From an uncultured Pelagibacteraceae bacterium (GTDB lineage Bacteria > Pseudomonadota > Alphaproteobacteria > Pelagibacterales > Pelagibacteraceae): 64,000 bases of DNA. Positions 53,514-63,250 of the stretch are shown here, one piece after another. Each line of letters starts with the position of its first letter. Positions within the stretch are counted from its first letter, which is position 1. The stretch is from contig CABZEY010000005.1 of NCBI GenBank assembly GCA_902524955.1, positions 1 to 64,000 on the forward strand, in the 5' to 3' direction. The translations under genes were made by a program, and so were the position numbers. Under the pieces are notes generated by a model. It ran no database searches and was not told the DNA's origin. It worked only from the letters and a program-made list of their open reading frames with translations.

Positions 53514-53957
53514 TTATTTTATTTCAATTTGTCTTGATTTTTTTGCTTCTGGGATAATTCTTTCCAGAGAAACTTTTAAAAGACCATCTTTTAATTCAGC
53601 ACCCTTCACCTCTGTATCATCTGAAATTGTAAAAGATTTTCTAAAAAATCTTTTTGAAATTCCTTGATGAATGATGTTTCCATTTTCATCTTTAGGTTCT
53701 GAATTATTTTTAACAGATTTAATTGTTAAAAGGTTATCTGCATACTCAATTGAGATATCCTTTTTATTATAACCCGCTAAGGCTACCTCAACATTATATT
53801 GATTTTCACCAGTTTTAACTATGTTATATGGTGGATAATTTACTGATGGTGATTTAAAGAAATCATCTTCAAACATCTTTTCAAAATGATCGAAAATGTT
53901 ATCATAACCTACAGTAACAGGTCTTAGTTGATTAAATATAGATAAAGCATTACTCAT
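53514..53957 (-). CDS. ibpA: Small heat shock protein, Hsp20/IbpA family
   Basis: RPVTVGYDNIFDHFEKMFED, YPPYNIVKTGENQYNVEVALAGYNKKDI, GLLKVSLERIIPE. Start at MSNALSIF. Confidence 0.93.
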   Translation of the reverse strand: MSNALSIFNQLRPVTVGYDNIFDHFEKMFEDDFFKSPSVNYPPYNIVKTGENQYNVEVALAGYNKKDISIEYADNLLTIKSVKNNSEPKDENGNIIHQGISKRFFRKSFTISDDTEVKGAELKDGLLKVSLERIIPEAKKSRQIEIK

Positions 53958-54043
53958 TTTTCCTCCTTTGTTAAGCAAGTACTTTCAATAGGTCCTAATA
54001 TTAAGCGACCTATGACAATTAAATAGTAATGAAATTTAATTTT

Positions 54044-56113
54044 TCAAGGTGAGATTTTTTTAGATATTTTTAATGCAAAAATATATGTTAGTGCAACTTC
54101 ATTAAGATAGTCATATCTTCCACTTGCACCGCTATGTCCTGCATCCATATTCATATCTAATATAATTAAATTTTCATCTGTTTTAAAATCTCGCAATTTT
54201 GCAATCCATTTAGTCATTTCCCAATAAGTAACTCTAGGATCTGTAATTCCTCCTGTGATTAGCATGTTGGGATAGTTTTGTTTTTTAACATTATCATATG
54301 GAGAGTAACTTTTAATATATTTAAAAGCCTCTTGGTCTTTTTTCATATCTCCCCATTCAGGAATCTCTGTCACTGTTAAGGGCAAATCTTCATCTAGCAT
54401 AGTATTACAAATATCTACAAATGGTACTTGAGCTATAATTCCTAAAAATAGATCTGGTCTTTCATTGGATATATAACCCATAAGCAAACCACCAGCAGAA
54501 CCACCTTGAGCAATAATATTTCCTTTAGAAGTATAATTATTTTTACATAGATATTCAGCGCAAGAAATAAAATCCAAAAAAGTATTTTTTTTATTCATAA
54601 GTTTTCCATTTTCGTACCATTCTTGACCTTTTTCGCGTCCTCCACGTATATGTGCTACGGCATAAACAAAACCACGATTAATTAAAGAGAATCTATTTGA
54701 TGAAAAATTATCAGGTATTGTAATTCCATAACTACCATAACCATAGAGAAGTAAAGGGGCCTCTCCATTTAACTTGGTATTCTTATGGTAAAAAATAGTT
54801 AGTGGTATTTCTTCTTCATCATGAGCTTTCACCATTACTCTTTTACAAATGTAGTTATTGCTGTTGTGCCCAGAGGGGATCTCTTGAGTTTTTCTATGAA
54901 TTTTTTTTCTTAATTTACAGTTATAATCATAAATTGTTGATGGTGTGATTGGTGAACTGTATGAAATTCTGATTAAGTCTGTATCAAATTCATATTGCCC
55001 TGATAACGATAATTCATAAGTTTCATCGTCAAATTTTATAAAGTGCTCTTCAAAATTTTCTAAGTTTTTTATTAAAATTTGATTAAGCCCGTTAACTCTT
55101 CTTAGTAAAACAAACCATTTCTTTAGAACTGTAAAATCGAGTAATAAATGTTTAGGATTATATTCGATAAAGTCTTTCCATTTATTAATATTATTCATAT
55201 TTGCAATTGAAATTTTAAAATTTTTAGATTGATCAAGATTATTTAGAATATAAAAAAGATCATTTGCATGGTCTATTTCATACTCTTCTTTTTCTTTTCT
55301 AGTCTTAAAACACTTAATATTTTCAAAATTTTCTATAGGACTAAACCAATATTCAGATGTTTGATGGTCACCGGTCCTTATAAAGAGATATTTCTTACTT
55401 TGACTCAACATAGGTGAGCAAAAATAAGCAGCATCTTTTTCCTCATAAATTAATTTGTCTTCATGGGGGTCACTACCTATTTTGTGAGCAAATATTTTGT
55501 TTGGTCTATGGTTAACATCTAGGGAAGTATAAAAAATTACACTATTATTTGGATGCCATACGATTTCCCCCGTTGTATTTTCTATTTTTTTTGTAATGAT
55601 TTTTTTTGTCGAAATTTCCTCAATACTCAGGTCATAATATTCGCTACCATTGGTATCCACGTTATAAGCTAAAAATTGATGGTTGTGGCTATGACTGACA
55701 GAGCCGAGGTTAAAAAATTTAAAGTTTTTAGATTTTATATTTGCATCAAAAATAATTTCCTCATTGTTTTCTTTATTGAACCTAAGAAACTGAGGGTACT
55801 CTGAGTTTTCAATATATTTACTATAGTAAGAAAATTGACCATCTTTTACTGGTACAGATGAGTCTTTATCTTTAATTCTACCCTTTAATTCTTCGAATAA
55901 TTTTTTTTTAAAGGCTTCTAAGTTTTTTAGCTTTTCAGATTTATAATTATTTTCTTCATTTATATATTTTAGTACTTCTTTATTTAATTTTGATGGATCT
56001 TTGAGAACGGATTGCCAATCTTTTTGTTTTATCCAGGCATATTCATCAATTAATACATCTTGGTGAATATTTACCACCTTTTTTTCTTTTCTTAATTTAG
56101 GTACTAAGTTCAT
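54044..56113 (-). CDS. ptrB: Oligopeptidase B-type S9 peptidase
   Basis: YGYGSYGI, AHIRGGREKGQEWYENGK, AQGGSAGGLLMGYI catalytic Ser, MDAGHSGASGRYDYLNE catalytic His. Confidence 0.93.
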   Translation of the reverse strand: MNLVPKLRKEKKVVNIHQDVLIDEYAWIKQKDWQSVLKDPSKLNKEVLKYINEENNYKSEKLKNLEAFKKKLFEELKGRIKDKDSSVPVKDGQFSYYSKYIENSEYPQFLRFNKENNEEIIFDANIKSKNFKFFNLGSVSHSHNHQFLAYNVDTNGSEYYDLSIEEISTKKIITKKIENTTGEIVWHPNNSVIFYTSLDVNHRPNKIFAHKIGSDPHEDKLIYEEKDAAYFCSPMLSQSKKYLFIRTGDHQTSEYWFSPIENFENIKCFKTRKEKEEYEIDHANDLFYILNNLDQSKNFKISIANMNNINKWKDFIEYNPKHLLLDFTVLKKWFVLLRRVNGLNQILIKNLENFEEHFIKFDDETYELSLSGQYEFDTDLIRISYSSPITPSTIYDYNCKLRKKIHRKTQEIPSGHNSNNYICKRVMVKAHDEEEIPLTIFYHKNTKLNGEAPLLLYGYGSYGITIPDNFSSNRFSLINRGFVYAVAHIRGGREKGQEWYENGKLMNKKNTFLDFISCAEYLCKNNYTSKGNIIAQGGSAGGLLMGYISNERPDLFLGIIAQVPFVDICNTMLDEDLPLTVTEIPEWGDMKKDQEAFKYIKSYSPYDNVKKQNYPNMLITGGITDPRVTYWEMTKWIAKLRDFKTDENLIILDMNMDAGHSGASGRYDYLNEVALTYIFALKISKKISP

Positions 56114-56115
56114 TA

Positions 56116-56604
56116 ATGAATCTAATAATTTTAAGTCTTGTTGTATTTCTTATCTTATATGGTGCTCTTTGGCTAATTTCCAATATGGATAAAAAAACTT
56201 TCTCAGGAATGTTTAAGTTTGGGATAATTCTTGTTTCAATAGTTTCAATTATTTTGTTAATTTTGGCTGGTAGATACTTATTGTCCGTACCATTTTTTGC
56301 TGTGTTAGGAACGGCAATAAAACGAAGCCTGTTTAATTTTATCAATATTATTTACCTGTATCGTGTTATTGCTACTATTATAAGATTAAGAAACTCTAGA
56401 CCAAATAATTCATTTGGATCATCAGTTGGTGAAGTAAATGATGCTTATAAAACATTAGAATTACCAAGAAATTGCAGCAGACAAGATATAATAAGCGCAC
56501 ATAAAGAAAAAATTAAAAAAGCTCACCCTGATAAATCTGGTAATACCGAGGCGGCAAGCAAGATTAACCGAGCTAGAGATATACTTCTTGAAATTCATAA
56601 ATGA
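56116..56604 (+). CDS. Membrane-anchored DnaJ-like (J-domain) protein
   Basis: N-terminal hydrophobic segments; C-terminal J-domain with HPD: AHKEKIKKAHPDKSGNTEAASKINRARDILLE. Confidence 0.82.
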   Translation: MNLIILSLVVFLILYGALWLISNMDKKTFSGMFKFGIILVSIVSIILLILAGRYLLSVPFFAVLGTAIKRSLFNFINIIYLYRVIATIIRLRNSRPNNSFGSSVGEVNDAYKTLELPRNCSRQDIISAHKEKIKKAHPDKSGNTEAASKINRARDILLEIHK

Positions 56605-56723
56605 AAAAAATTAGAATTTTTTTGGGTATACTTGAGTATTTTTTTATTAAAAATAAAATAATTGGTTTTATTATAATTTTAATAATTGTTATGATTATTA
56701 ACTTATTATTATTATTTTTATGA
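56601..56723 (+). CDS. 40-aa small membrane protein, unknown (possibly DUF5989-like)
   Basis: MKKIRIFLGILEYFFIKNKIIGFIIILIIVMIINLLLLFL. ATGA overlaps at both ends with the flanking genes. Absent from the ORF track. Confidence 0.6.
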   Translation: MKKIRIFLGILEYFFIKNKIIGFIIILIIVMIINLLLLFL

Positions 56724-57484
56724 GAAAATTATCTTTTTTATTTTTGATAATTGGAATTGTTTATGTTTCTTCTGAAGTTTTTTTGGACAATTTTGCTAAA
56801 AATTATGTTGAAAAAAAAGGCTCAAATATAGTTGAACGAAAAATTAATATTGATGATCTCAAAATAAATTTTATTAATCAGGAAATAATATTAGAAAATA
56901 TTACTATTCACAATAACAAAAACTTTCCAGGAGATTTATTAAAAATCAATAAAATTAGGATATTGATTAACGCCAATACATTAATGAGTGAAACCGTCGA
57001 GGCCGAAATTATCGAAATTGATGGGATTGATTTTTATTATCAGGTTTTAGTTAAAAATGGGCAAGTAATTGATAATTTATCTTTGATAAATCAGGCTCTA
57101 AAAGCAATCAATAATAGCAAGGTTGAAGAAAAAAAAATTTATAAAAAAAAGAAAAAAGACAAAAATTTTATTATAAAAAAACTAATTGTTAAAAATTCTA
57201 ATGCGAATGTTATTTCCAAGGAACTTAAAATAAATACAAAAACAAAGCTTAGTAATATGGAGTTTTTAAACGTTGGAAATTCTAACAGGGCCAATCATTT
57301 CAAAGATGTTTTTGCGATGATTTTGACAAACGTTATAAGTAAAGTTCAAAATGATATCTTGACTCAAAAGATTCAACAAAAATTTGAAAATAAATTAAAA
57401 AGCTTAAAACAAGATATTTTTAAGGATCTTTTGAAAGAGAATCCAAAAGATTTATTAAAAAAATTTGATAAACTTTTTAAATAA
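56720..57484 (+). CDS. AsmA/DUF748-like hypothetical envelope protein
   Basis: N-terminal TM; INIDDLKINFINQEIILENITIHNNKNFPGDLLKINKIRILIN resembles AsmA-like beta repeats. Confidence 0.55.
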   Translation: MRKLSFLFLIIGIVYVSSEVFLDNFAKNYVEKKGSNIVERKINIDDLKINFINQEIILENITIHNNKNFPGDLLKINKIRILINANTLMSETVEAEIIEIDGIDFYYQVLVKNGQVIDNLSLINQALKAINNSKVEEKKIYKKKKKDKNFIIKKLIVKNSNANVISKELKINTKTKLSNMEFLNVGNSNRANHFKDVFAMILTNVISKVQNDILTQKIQQKFENKLKSLKQDIFKDLLKENPKDLLKKFDKLFK

Positions 57485-57498
57485 GGTACCAATTTGTC

Positions 57499-58260
57499 AT
57501 GAAAATAAAAAAAAATAAATTTAAGGAAAGTATATTAAATAAAAATAAGCAAATTGGTATTTGGAGCTGTTTAACAAATAATACAATAGCTGAAATTATA
57601 TCTGTCACAGGTTTTGATTGGTCAGTAATTGACATGGAACATTCTCCAAATGATATTCAAGAAGTTCTAACACAACTTCAAGTTATGGAAGGTTATAGTA
57701 CTGAGCCAGTAGTTAGAGTGCCCTGGAATGAGCCCGTAATGGTAAAAAGGATTTTAGATATGGGTGCTCAGACAATTCTTTATCCTTTTGTCCAAAACCA
57801 ACAAGAAGCAAAAGCAGCCGTTGAAGCTACCCGATATCCACCCAATGGAATTAGGGGAGTGATGTCCACAGCTCGCATGAATCGATATGGACACATCGAA
57901 AATTATTATAAAGAAGCTGAGAGAGAAATATGTGTTTTAATCCAATGTGAAACAAAGGAAGCAATTAAAAATATTCCAGAGATTGCTAAAATAGATGGCA
58001 TAGATGGTATATTCATTGGACCAAGTGATTTGTCGAGCTCAATAGGAAAAATTGGTCAATTTGAAGATAAAGAAGTTCAAGATTTAATATATGAGGGATT
58101 AAATCTTTGTTCAAAATCAGGAAAGCCCGCAGGAATTCTTACAGGTAAACAGGAGTATGCGAAAAAATATATTAAAGATGGCTATACATTTGTAGCCGTA
58201 AACAGTGATACAAATTTATTTGCAAGGGGAGCGGAAAATCTTTTAAAAGAATTTAAATAA
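57499..58260 (+). CDS. HpcH/HpaI-family aldolase
   Basis: WSVIDMEHSPNDIQEV, VRVPWNEPVMVKRILDMGAQTILYPFVQNQQEAKAAVEATRYPPNGIRG, IFIGPSDLS. Confidence 0.92.
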   Translation: MKIKKNKFKESILNKNKQIGIWSCLTNNTIAEIISVTGFDWSVIDMEHSPNDIQEVLTQLQVMEGYSTEPVVRVPWNEPVMVKRILDMGAQTILYPFVQNQQEAKAAVEATRYPPNGIRGVMSTARMNRYGHIENYYKEAEREICVLIQCETKEAIKNIPEIAKIDGIDGIFIGPSDLSSSIGKIGQFEDKEVQDLIYEGLNLCSKSGKPAGILTGKQEYAKKYIKDGYTFVAVNSDTNLFARGAENLLKEFK

Positions 58261-58275
58261 TTAATAAAATATTTA

Positions 58276-59226
58276 ATGCCAAAAAAAAAAAATAAAAAAT
58301 CAAAAAAAAAGAAAAGTTACAAAAGAAAAAAAAAGGTAGAAAAAAAAAGAAAAAAAAGTACTAAAAAAATTAAAAAAAAAAAATTTTCAAAAGTATCTAA
58401 AAAAAAAAATACAAAAAAAAAGAAAAAAAAAAAAATAAAGAAATTTATTAGGCCATCTTTTCTAGAAAAAATTCAATTAAGATTTAAAGAATATATAAGA
58501 AAATTAAAAATTAGATTTTATATTTTTTTAGAAAAGCTAAGAATTAAAAAAACAAAAAAAGATATTATAAAATTAGAAAAGTTAATCAAAAAGGAACAAA
58601 AGTTTGCTGAACAAAAAATTAGAAATAGAGATCAGTTTAGATTGCAGCTTGTTAAAGATATTAAAAAAGAAGAAAGACAAAAAATATATAGGTTAAAAGA
58701 TCATTTATGGAGTCTTGGAGATCGATTTGCAAACATTAGGGCGAGATACAAAGAGTATCGATTAAATATAAGAAATAAGCAGCTTGCAGAATTAGAAATT
58801 AGAAGACAAAATCGTGAGGAAGCGCGGATTATATTAGAAGCGGAGAAAGCAGAAAATGCTTTAAAACAAAAATTAGTAGAAAGGTTAGAACGTTTCTCAA
58901 GAAATATGAAATCAATAGTTTTTCAGATTAACAAAAGATACATTACGAAAAAAAGACCACCACTGAGGTTTGTAGATAATATTATTGAAAGTGGGGAGTG
59001 TTTAATTAAAAATGATGATGCACCAACTGATAAAGATTATTTGATTTTACTTTATGTTGAAGGTAACGATATTTCTCAGCGTTTGAATAATCCAATATGT
59101 TTAGATGACAAAACGGATATTGGTTACCCAAAAAATTTTCAGCCCAAAAATATATTTGATGCATCAGATTATATTATTGATAGGTTAGCAGTTATGTTTG
59201 ATAAAGAAAGAAAATTAAAGAAATAA
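58276..59226 (+). CDS. Unknown protein with poly-lysine N-terminus and coiled-coil-like middle
   Basis: Open 316-aa frame; 36 of the first 57 residues are Lys; charged helical middle and a mixed-composition C-terminus. Confidence 0.65.
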   Translation: MPKKKNKKSKKKKSYKRKKKVEKKRKKSTKKIKKKKFSKVSKKKNTKKKKKKKIKKFIRPSFLEKIQLRFKEYIRKLKIRFYIFLEKLRIKKTKKDIIKLEKLIKKEQKFAEQKIRNRDQFRLQLVKDIKKEERQKIYRLKDHLWSLGDRFANIRARYKEYRLNIRNKQLAELEIRRQNREEARIILEAEKAENALKQKLVERLERFSRNMKSIVFQINKRYITKKRPPLRFVDNIIESGECLIKNDDAPTDKDYLILLYVEGNDISQRLNNPICLDDKTDIGYPKNFQPKNIFDASDYIIDRLAVMFDKERKLKK

Positions 59227-59227
59227 A

Positions 59228-60001
59228 TTATCTAACAGTTGTTTTAACATTACCAATTAATTTAATCTGACCTTCGTATAATCCCTTTTTTGTTATTGGT
59301 ACAACACCAACCGTAGAGCCTGTGAAAACATAGAAATTTCTATTAATAGAAATCCTATCTTTTTTTGCTTTATTTATTAACCATACACATGATTTAAGAG
59401 GGGAGTCGTAAACTACTTTAGTATTACCTTCTACAATTTGTCCACTTTTTTTATTATAAAGTTTTGTTGCTAAATTATTAAATTTTATATTTTTAAATTT
59501 CTTTTTTTTACCAATTATAAATTTAACATTACACCCAAAATCGGCAGTTAAATCACCAAGGCACGTTACACCTTTTTTCCTTTGTCTGTATCCAACAAGC
59601 TCAATACATGGACCCATACCATGAATATATTTTTTTATATTTTTTACAGTTATTTTCGATTTCGATTTAAAAATTTTTTGATCTAAAAAATAAAATACTT
59701 CAAGTTCTATACCAAATGTATTTTTTGAAAGTTTGACTTTAGAATTGGTTTTAATAAGATTTTTTTTAAAAATAGACGCGTAAAAAGGTTCTTTTTCTCC
59801 CCACTTTTTGAGCATTACTTTTCCGGTTGCTCCTGCTTTAAAACCAATTATCGGACTTTTTATTAACTTTTCTGAAGCTACTCTTAAAAGATTTGCGTTT
59901 TTGGTATTTTTACAAAACTTCTTTGGTAGAGGTGAAATTAGAGTATCGGTGTTAAAAGCTTTTGCTAATTTTTTAGAAAGAGCACTTATTTCTTTTTGCA
60001 T
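59228..60001 (-). CDS. 2-keto-4-pentenoate hydratase/2-oxohepta-3-ene-1,7-dioate hydratase-like (MhpD family)
   Basis: PIIGFKAGATGKVMLK, FGIELEVFYFL, GPCIELVGYRQ, C-terminal FTGSTVGVVPITKKGLYEGQIKLIG. Confidence 0.72.
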   Translation of the reverse strand: MQKEISALSKKLAKAFNTDTLISPLPKKFCKNTKNANLLRVASEKLIKSPIIGFKAGATGKVMLKKWGEKEPFYASIFKKNLIKTNSKVKLSKNTFGIELEVFYFLDQKIFKSKSKITVKNIKKYIHGMGPCIELVGYRQRKKGVTCLGDLTADFGCNVKFIIGKKKKFKNIKFNNLATKLYNKKSGQIVEGNTKVVYDSPLKSCVWLINKAKKDRISINRNFYVFTGSTVGVVPITKKGLYEGQIKLIGNVKTTVR

Positions 60002-60039
60002 TGATGCGCATATTTAGGCTTTATTGAAATTTAAATCAA

Positions 60040-60135
60040 TTATTTTTTTAGTTTTGATTTACTCTTTTTACTTAACTTTGCCTTTTTATTAAATTTTCGA
60101 TCTTTTTTTGATTTACCTGAGTATCTTTTGCTCAT
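60040..60135 (-). CDS. 31-aa Lys/Ser-rich basic small protein, unknown
   Basis: MSKRYSGKSKKDRKFNKKAKLSKKSKSKLKK; TAATG overlap with the yajQ stop. Not in the ORF track. Confidence 0.5.
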   Translation of the reverse strand: MSKRYSGKSKKDRKFNKKAKLSKKSKSKLKK

Positions 60136-60626
60136 TAGTCTCTAAAATTAGTAAACTCTACGGGCTGACCTATATTAACTCCTTTAATAAGTTGCATAGC
60201 TTCTTGTAGGTCATCTTTTTTTTTTCCATCGGCTCTTAATTCATTACCTTGAATTTTAATTTGTACTTTAATTTTTGTTTTCTTTATCTCTGAAATAATT
60301 TTTTTGGCTGACTCTTGAGATATACCTTCTTTAATTTTAATAATTTGTCTTTTGGATGCTCCTGTAGCCTCTACTGCAGCCTGTATGTCAAAAATTCTAG
60401 GGTCTATTTTTCTTTTAACCAGATGCCCTTTAAGTAAATCATTAACTTGCTTTAATTTTAAATTATCTGGAGCAACAACGGTTATAAAATTTTCCTTTTG
60501 GTTTGCTTCAATTACAATATGCAAACCTTTAAAATCAAATCTGGTTGATATCTCACGAGTACAATTTGAAATAGCATTTGTTAATTCTTGTTGATTTACT
60601 TTACTTATGACATCAAATGAAGGCAT
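60135..60626 (-). CDS. yajQ: YajQ-family nucleotide-binding protein
   Basis: MPSFDVISKVNQQELTNAISNCTREISTRFDFKG and C-terminal QPVEFTNFRD. Confidence 0.94.
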   Translation of the reverse strand: MPSFDVISKVNQQELTNAISNCTREISTRFDFKGLHIVIEANQKENFITVVAPDNLKLKQVNDLLKGHLVKRKIDPRIFDIQAAVEATGASKRQIIKIKEGISQESAKKIISEIKKTKIKVQIKIQGNELRADGKKKDDLQEAMQLIKGVNIGQPVEFTNFRD

Positions 60627-60666
60627 ATAGACTTATTAATATAATATAATTATATAAAAATATAAT

Positions 60667-62013
60667 ATGAAAAAACAATATGATTATATAGTAGTGGGAG
60701 CGGGATCTGGTGGAGTAAGATTTGCTAGATTAATGGCAGATAATGGTAAGAAAGTTTGTATTGTCGAAAGTAATCGTATTGGAGGAACTTGTGTTATAAG
60801 AGGTTGTGTTCCAAAAAAACTTTACGTTTATGCTTCAAATTTTAGTGATCATTTGACTGATGCGAAAGTTTTTGGGTGGGCTATTTCAAAGTCAAAGCAT
60901 AATTGGAAAAACCTCGTTGGAAAAAAAAATAAAGAAATCTCAAGATTAAATAAAATTTACATTAAAAATTTAAAAAAAGCTGGTGTCGAAATTATTTATG
61001 ACCATGGATCATTTGTTTCTTCAAATAGCTTGTTATTGAAAAAAAGAAAAAAAATTATCCAATCAAAGCAAATAATAATAGCAACTGGTTCAAAACCAAA
61101 TTATCCAAATATTCCTGGCTCAGAGCATGGAATAAGTTCAGACATATTTTTTGAATTAAAAAAAATACCAAAAAAGGTTTCTATAGTTGGGAGCGGCTAT
61201 ATTGCTTTAGAATTTGCATTCTTATTGAAGAACTTAAATTATGATGTTGACCTCATTTTTCGAAAAAAAACTATATTAAATGAATTTGATAGCGATATTG
61301 GAAGCAGAGTTTTAAATTATGCTATTAAAAAAGGGATTAAAGTTTTCAGTGAGACGTCTTTAAAAAAAATTAAAAAAATTGCAAAGAAAACCATCATATT
61401 TACAAACAAAAAAACTATAAAAACCGATCTTTTAATTTATGCAATTGGCAGGACACCAAACGTTCAGAATTTAAATTTAAAAAATACAAAAGTTACCATC
61501 GATAAAAATTATGCAATAAAAGTAAATAAAAACTCAAGATCAAAAGATAAAAACATTTACGCGATAGGAGATGTGACAAATCGAAAGAATTTGACACCAG
61601 TTGCAATTAGAGAGGCCGTTGTATTATTTAATTATCTGATTGGCAAAAAAAATAACTTAAAATTAGATTATAACAAAGTTGCTTCAGCAATTTTCACACA
61701 GCCAGAGGTTGGATCTATTGGATATGGAGAAAATGATCTTACGAAATTAAATATTAAATACAAAGTTTCAGTGACTGAATTTAATCCTTTAAAATACTCA
61801 TTCTATAAAAATAAAAAAAGTAAAGTTTTCATCAAAATAATGTACGACCCAAGATCAGAAAAAGTTTTAGGGATAATTTATATAGGAGAAAGTGCAGCTG
61901 AAATTATACAATCTTTAGCTATTGTATTTCAAAAAAATTTATATTTGGACGATTTAAAACAAACCATTCCAGTTCACCCAACTTCTTCTGAAGAATTAGT
62001 AACAATTGTTTAG
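60667..62013 (+). CDS. gor: Glutathione-disulfide reductase
   Basis: YIVVGAGSGGVRFARLMA, GGTCVIRGCVPKKLYVYA redox-active CxxxxC, C-terminal HPTSSEELVT. Confidence 0.94.
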   Translation: MKKQYDYIVVGAGSGGVRFARLMADNGKKVCIVESNRIGGTCVIRGCVPKKLYVYASNFSDHLTDAKVFGWAISKSKHNWKNLVGKKNKEISRLNKIYIKNLKKAGVEIIYDHGSFVSSNSLLLKKRKKIIQSKQIIIATGSKPNYPNIPGSEHGISSDIFFELKKIPKKVSIVGSGYIALEFAFLLKNLNYDVDLIFRKKTILNEFDSDIGSRVLNYAIKKGIKVFSETSLKKIKKIAKKTIIFTNKKTIKTDLLIYAIGRTPNVQNLNLKNTKVTIDKNYAIKVNKNSRSKDKNIYAIGDVTNRKNLTPVAIREAVVLFNYLIGKKNNLKLDYNKVASAIFTQPEVGSIGYGENDLTKLNIKYKVSVTEFNPLKYSFYKNKKSKVFIKIMYDPRSEKVLGIIYIGESAAEIIQSLAIVFQKNLYLDDLKQTIPVHPTSSEELVTIV

Positions 62014-62921
62014 TTTATTAAAACATCATTACATGTTTCGTGTAAAATCGAATGTAAATTTACAAGTTGCTCGAAGTCATGATTATACCCGCCACCAAGA
62101 ACACCACATAAGGGGATATTCTTTTTAAAAAAGTGGTTTATTACCAATTTCTCTCTTTTTCTAATACCTATTTCACTTACATTAAGTTTTCCCAATCTAT
62201 CATTACAATGAACGTCAACTCCCGCTATATAAAAAACAAAATTAAAGTTTTGAGTTTCGATTGATTTAAGTAATTGATTCACAACGTTAAGATATTCCTC
62301 GTCTTCCATTCCATCCTCTAATTCGATATCAATATTACTTGACTGTTTTTTTGATGGATAGTTCTTTTTGGAATGTATACTTACAGTATAAATTGTATCG
62401 TCATTTTCAAAAATTTTTGCAGTACCATCTCCTTGATGAACATCTAAATCTAAAATTAAAATTTTATTAAATTTATATTTATTTTTTAGATATTTAGCAG
62501 CAACTGCTACATCATTAAATACGCAATAACCATTGCCTTGATTTGAAAATGCATGATGAGAACCGCCAGCGGTATTACATGCAAGTTTGTTTTTTACAGC
62601 AAGCTTGGATGCAAGTACTGTGCCCCCTGTTGCAACAAACGACCTTCTTCGTACACTACTTACTAATGGAAAGCCAAGTTTTCTTATTTCCTCTTGAGTT
62701 AGAGATAAATTATTAATTTTATTTATATATTCTTCGCTGTGGACGTTTAACAAAGTTGATTTAGATACCTCGGTAGGTTGAAATATATTATGATCTTTTG
62801 CAATATTTTTTTTTTTTAGGATTTTAATTAATTCTCCAAATTTTTTTATTGGAAAACGATGATCATCTCCAATTTGAGCAACATAATCAGGATGATTTAT
62901 AATTGGTACACTTTTCATCAT
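62010..62921 (-). CDS. Histone deacetylase/acetylpolyamine amidohydrolase superfamily
   Basis: AGGSHHAFSNQGNGYCVFNDVAVAAKYL, ILILDLDVHQGDGTAKIFE, YIAGVDVHCNDRLGKL, LGGGYNHD. Confidence 0.93.
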   Translation of the reverse strand: MMKSVPIINHPDYVAQIGDDHRFPIKKFGELIKILKKKNIAKDHNIFQPTEVSKSTLLNVHSEEYINKINNLSLTQEEIRKLGFPLVSSVRRRSFVATGGTVLASKLAVKNKLACNTAGGSHHAFSNQGNGYCVFNDVAVAAKYLKNKYKFNKILILDLDVHQGDGTAKIFENDDTIYTVSIHSKKNYPSKKQSSNIDIELEDGMEDEEYLNVVNQLLKSIETQNFNFVFYIAGVDVHCNDRLGKLNVSEIGIRKREKLVINHFFKKNIPLCGVLGGGYNHDFEQLVNLHSILHETCNDVLIN

Positions 62922-62941
62922 AAAAGATATAAAGTGTCTTT

Positions 62942-63250
62942 ATGAATATTTTTAAAAAATTAACAATACTCTCATTATTTTTTTTTGTATTTCAATGTGT
63001 ATACGTTGATAATGAAATTTCAAAATCACAGGAAAAAGAGAAGAAAATTTTAGAAAAATATCTTGGAAAAAAAAGCAACTCCTTAAAAAAACAATTTGGG
63101 AATCCTGAAAAAATTACTTTTGAATCTCCATATAAAATTTATATTTATAAAAAAAGCCAATTAATTGTTAAATGTGAAAGGAGATTTTATATTAACCCAA
63201 AAAAAGATGTTATTGAAAAGTTTGATAGTCAAAATTGCATTAATAAGTGA
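62942..63250 (+). CDS. Putative lipoprotein, unknown
   Basis: Signal peptide LTILSLFFFVFQCVY with possible lipobox Cys; LKKQFGNPEKITFESPYKIYIYKKSQ. Confidence 0.55.
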   Translation: MNIFKKLTILSLFFFVFQCVYVDNEISKSQEKEKKILEKYLGKKSNSLKKQFGNPEKITFESPYKIYIYKKSQLIVKCERRFYINPKKDVIEKFDSQNCINK

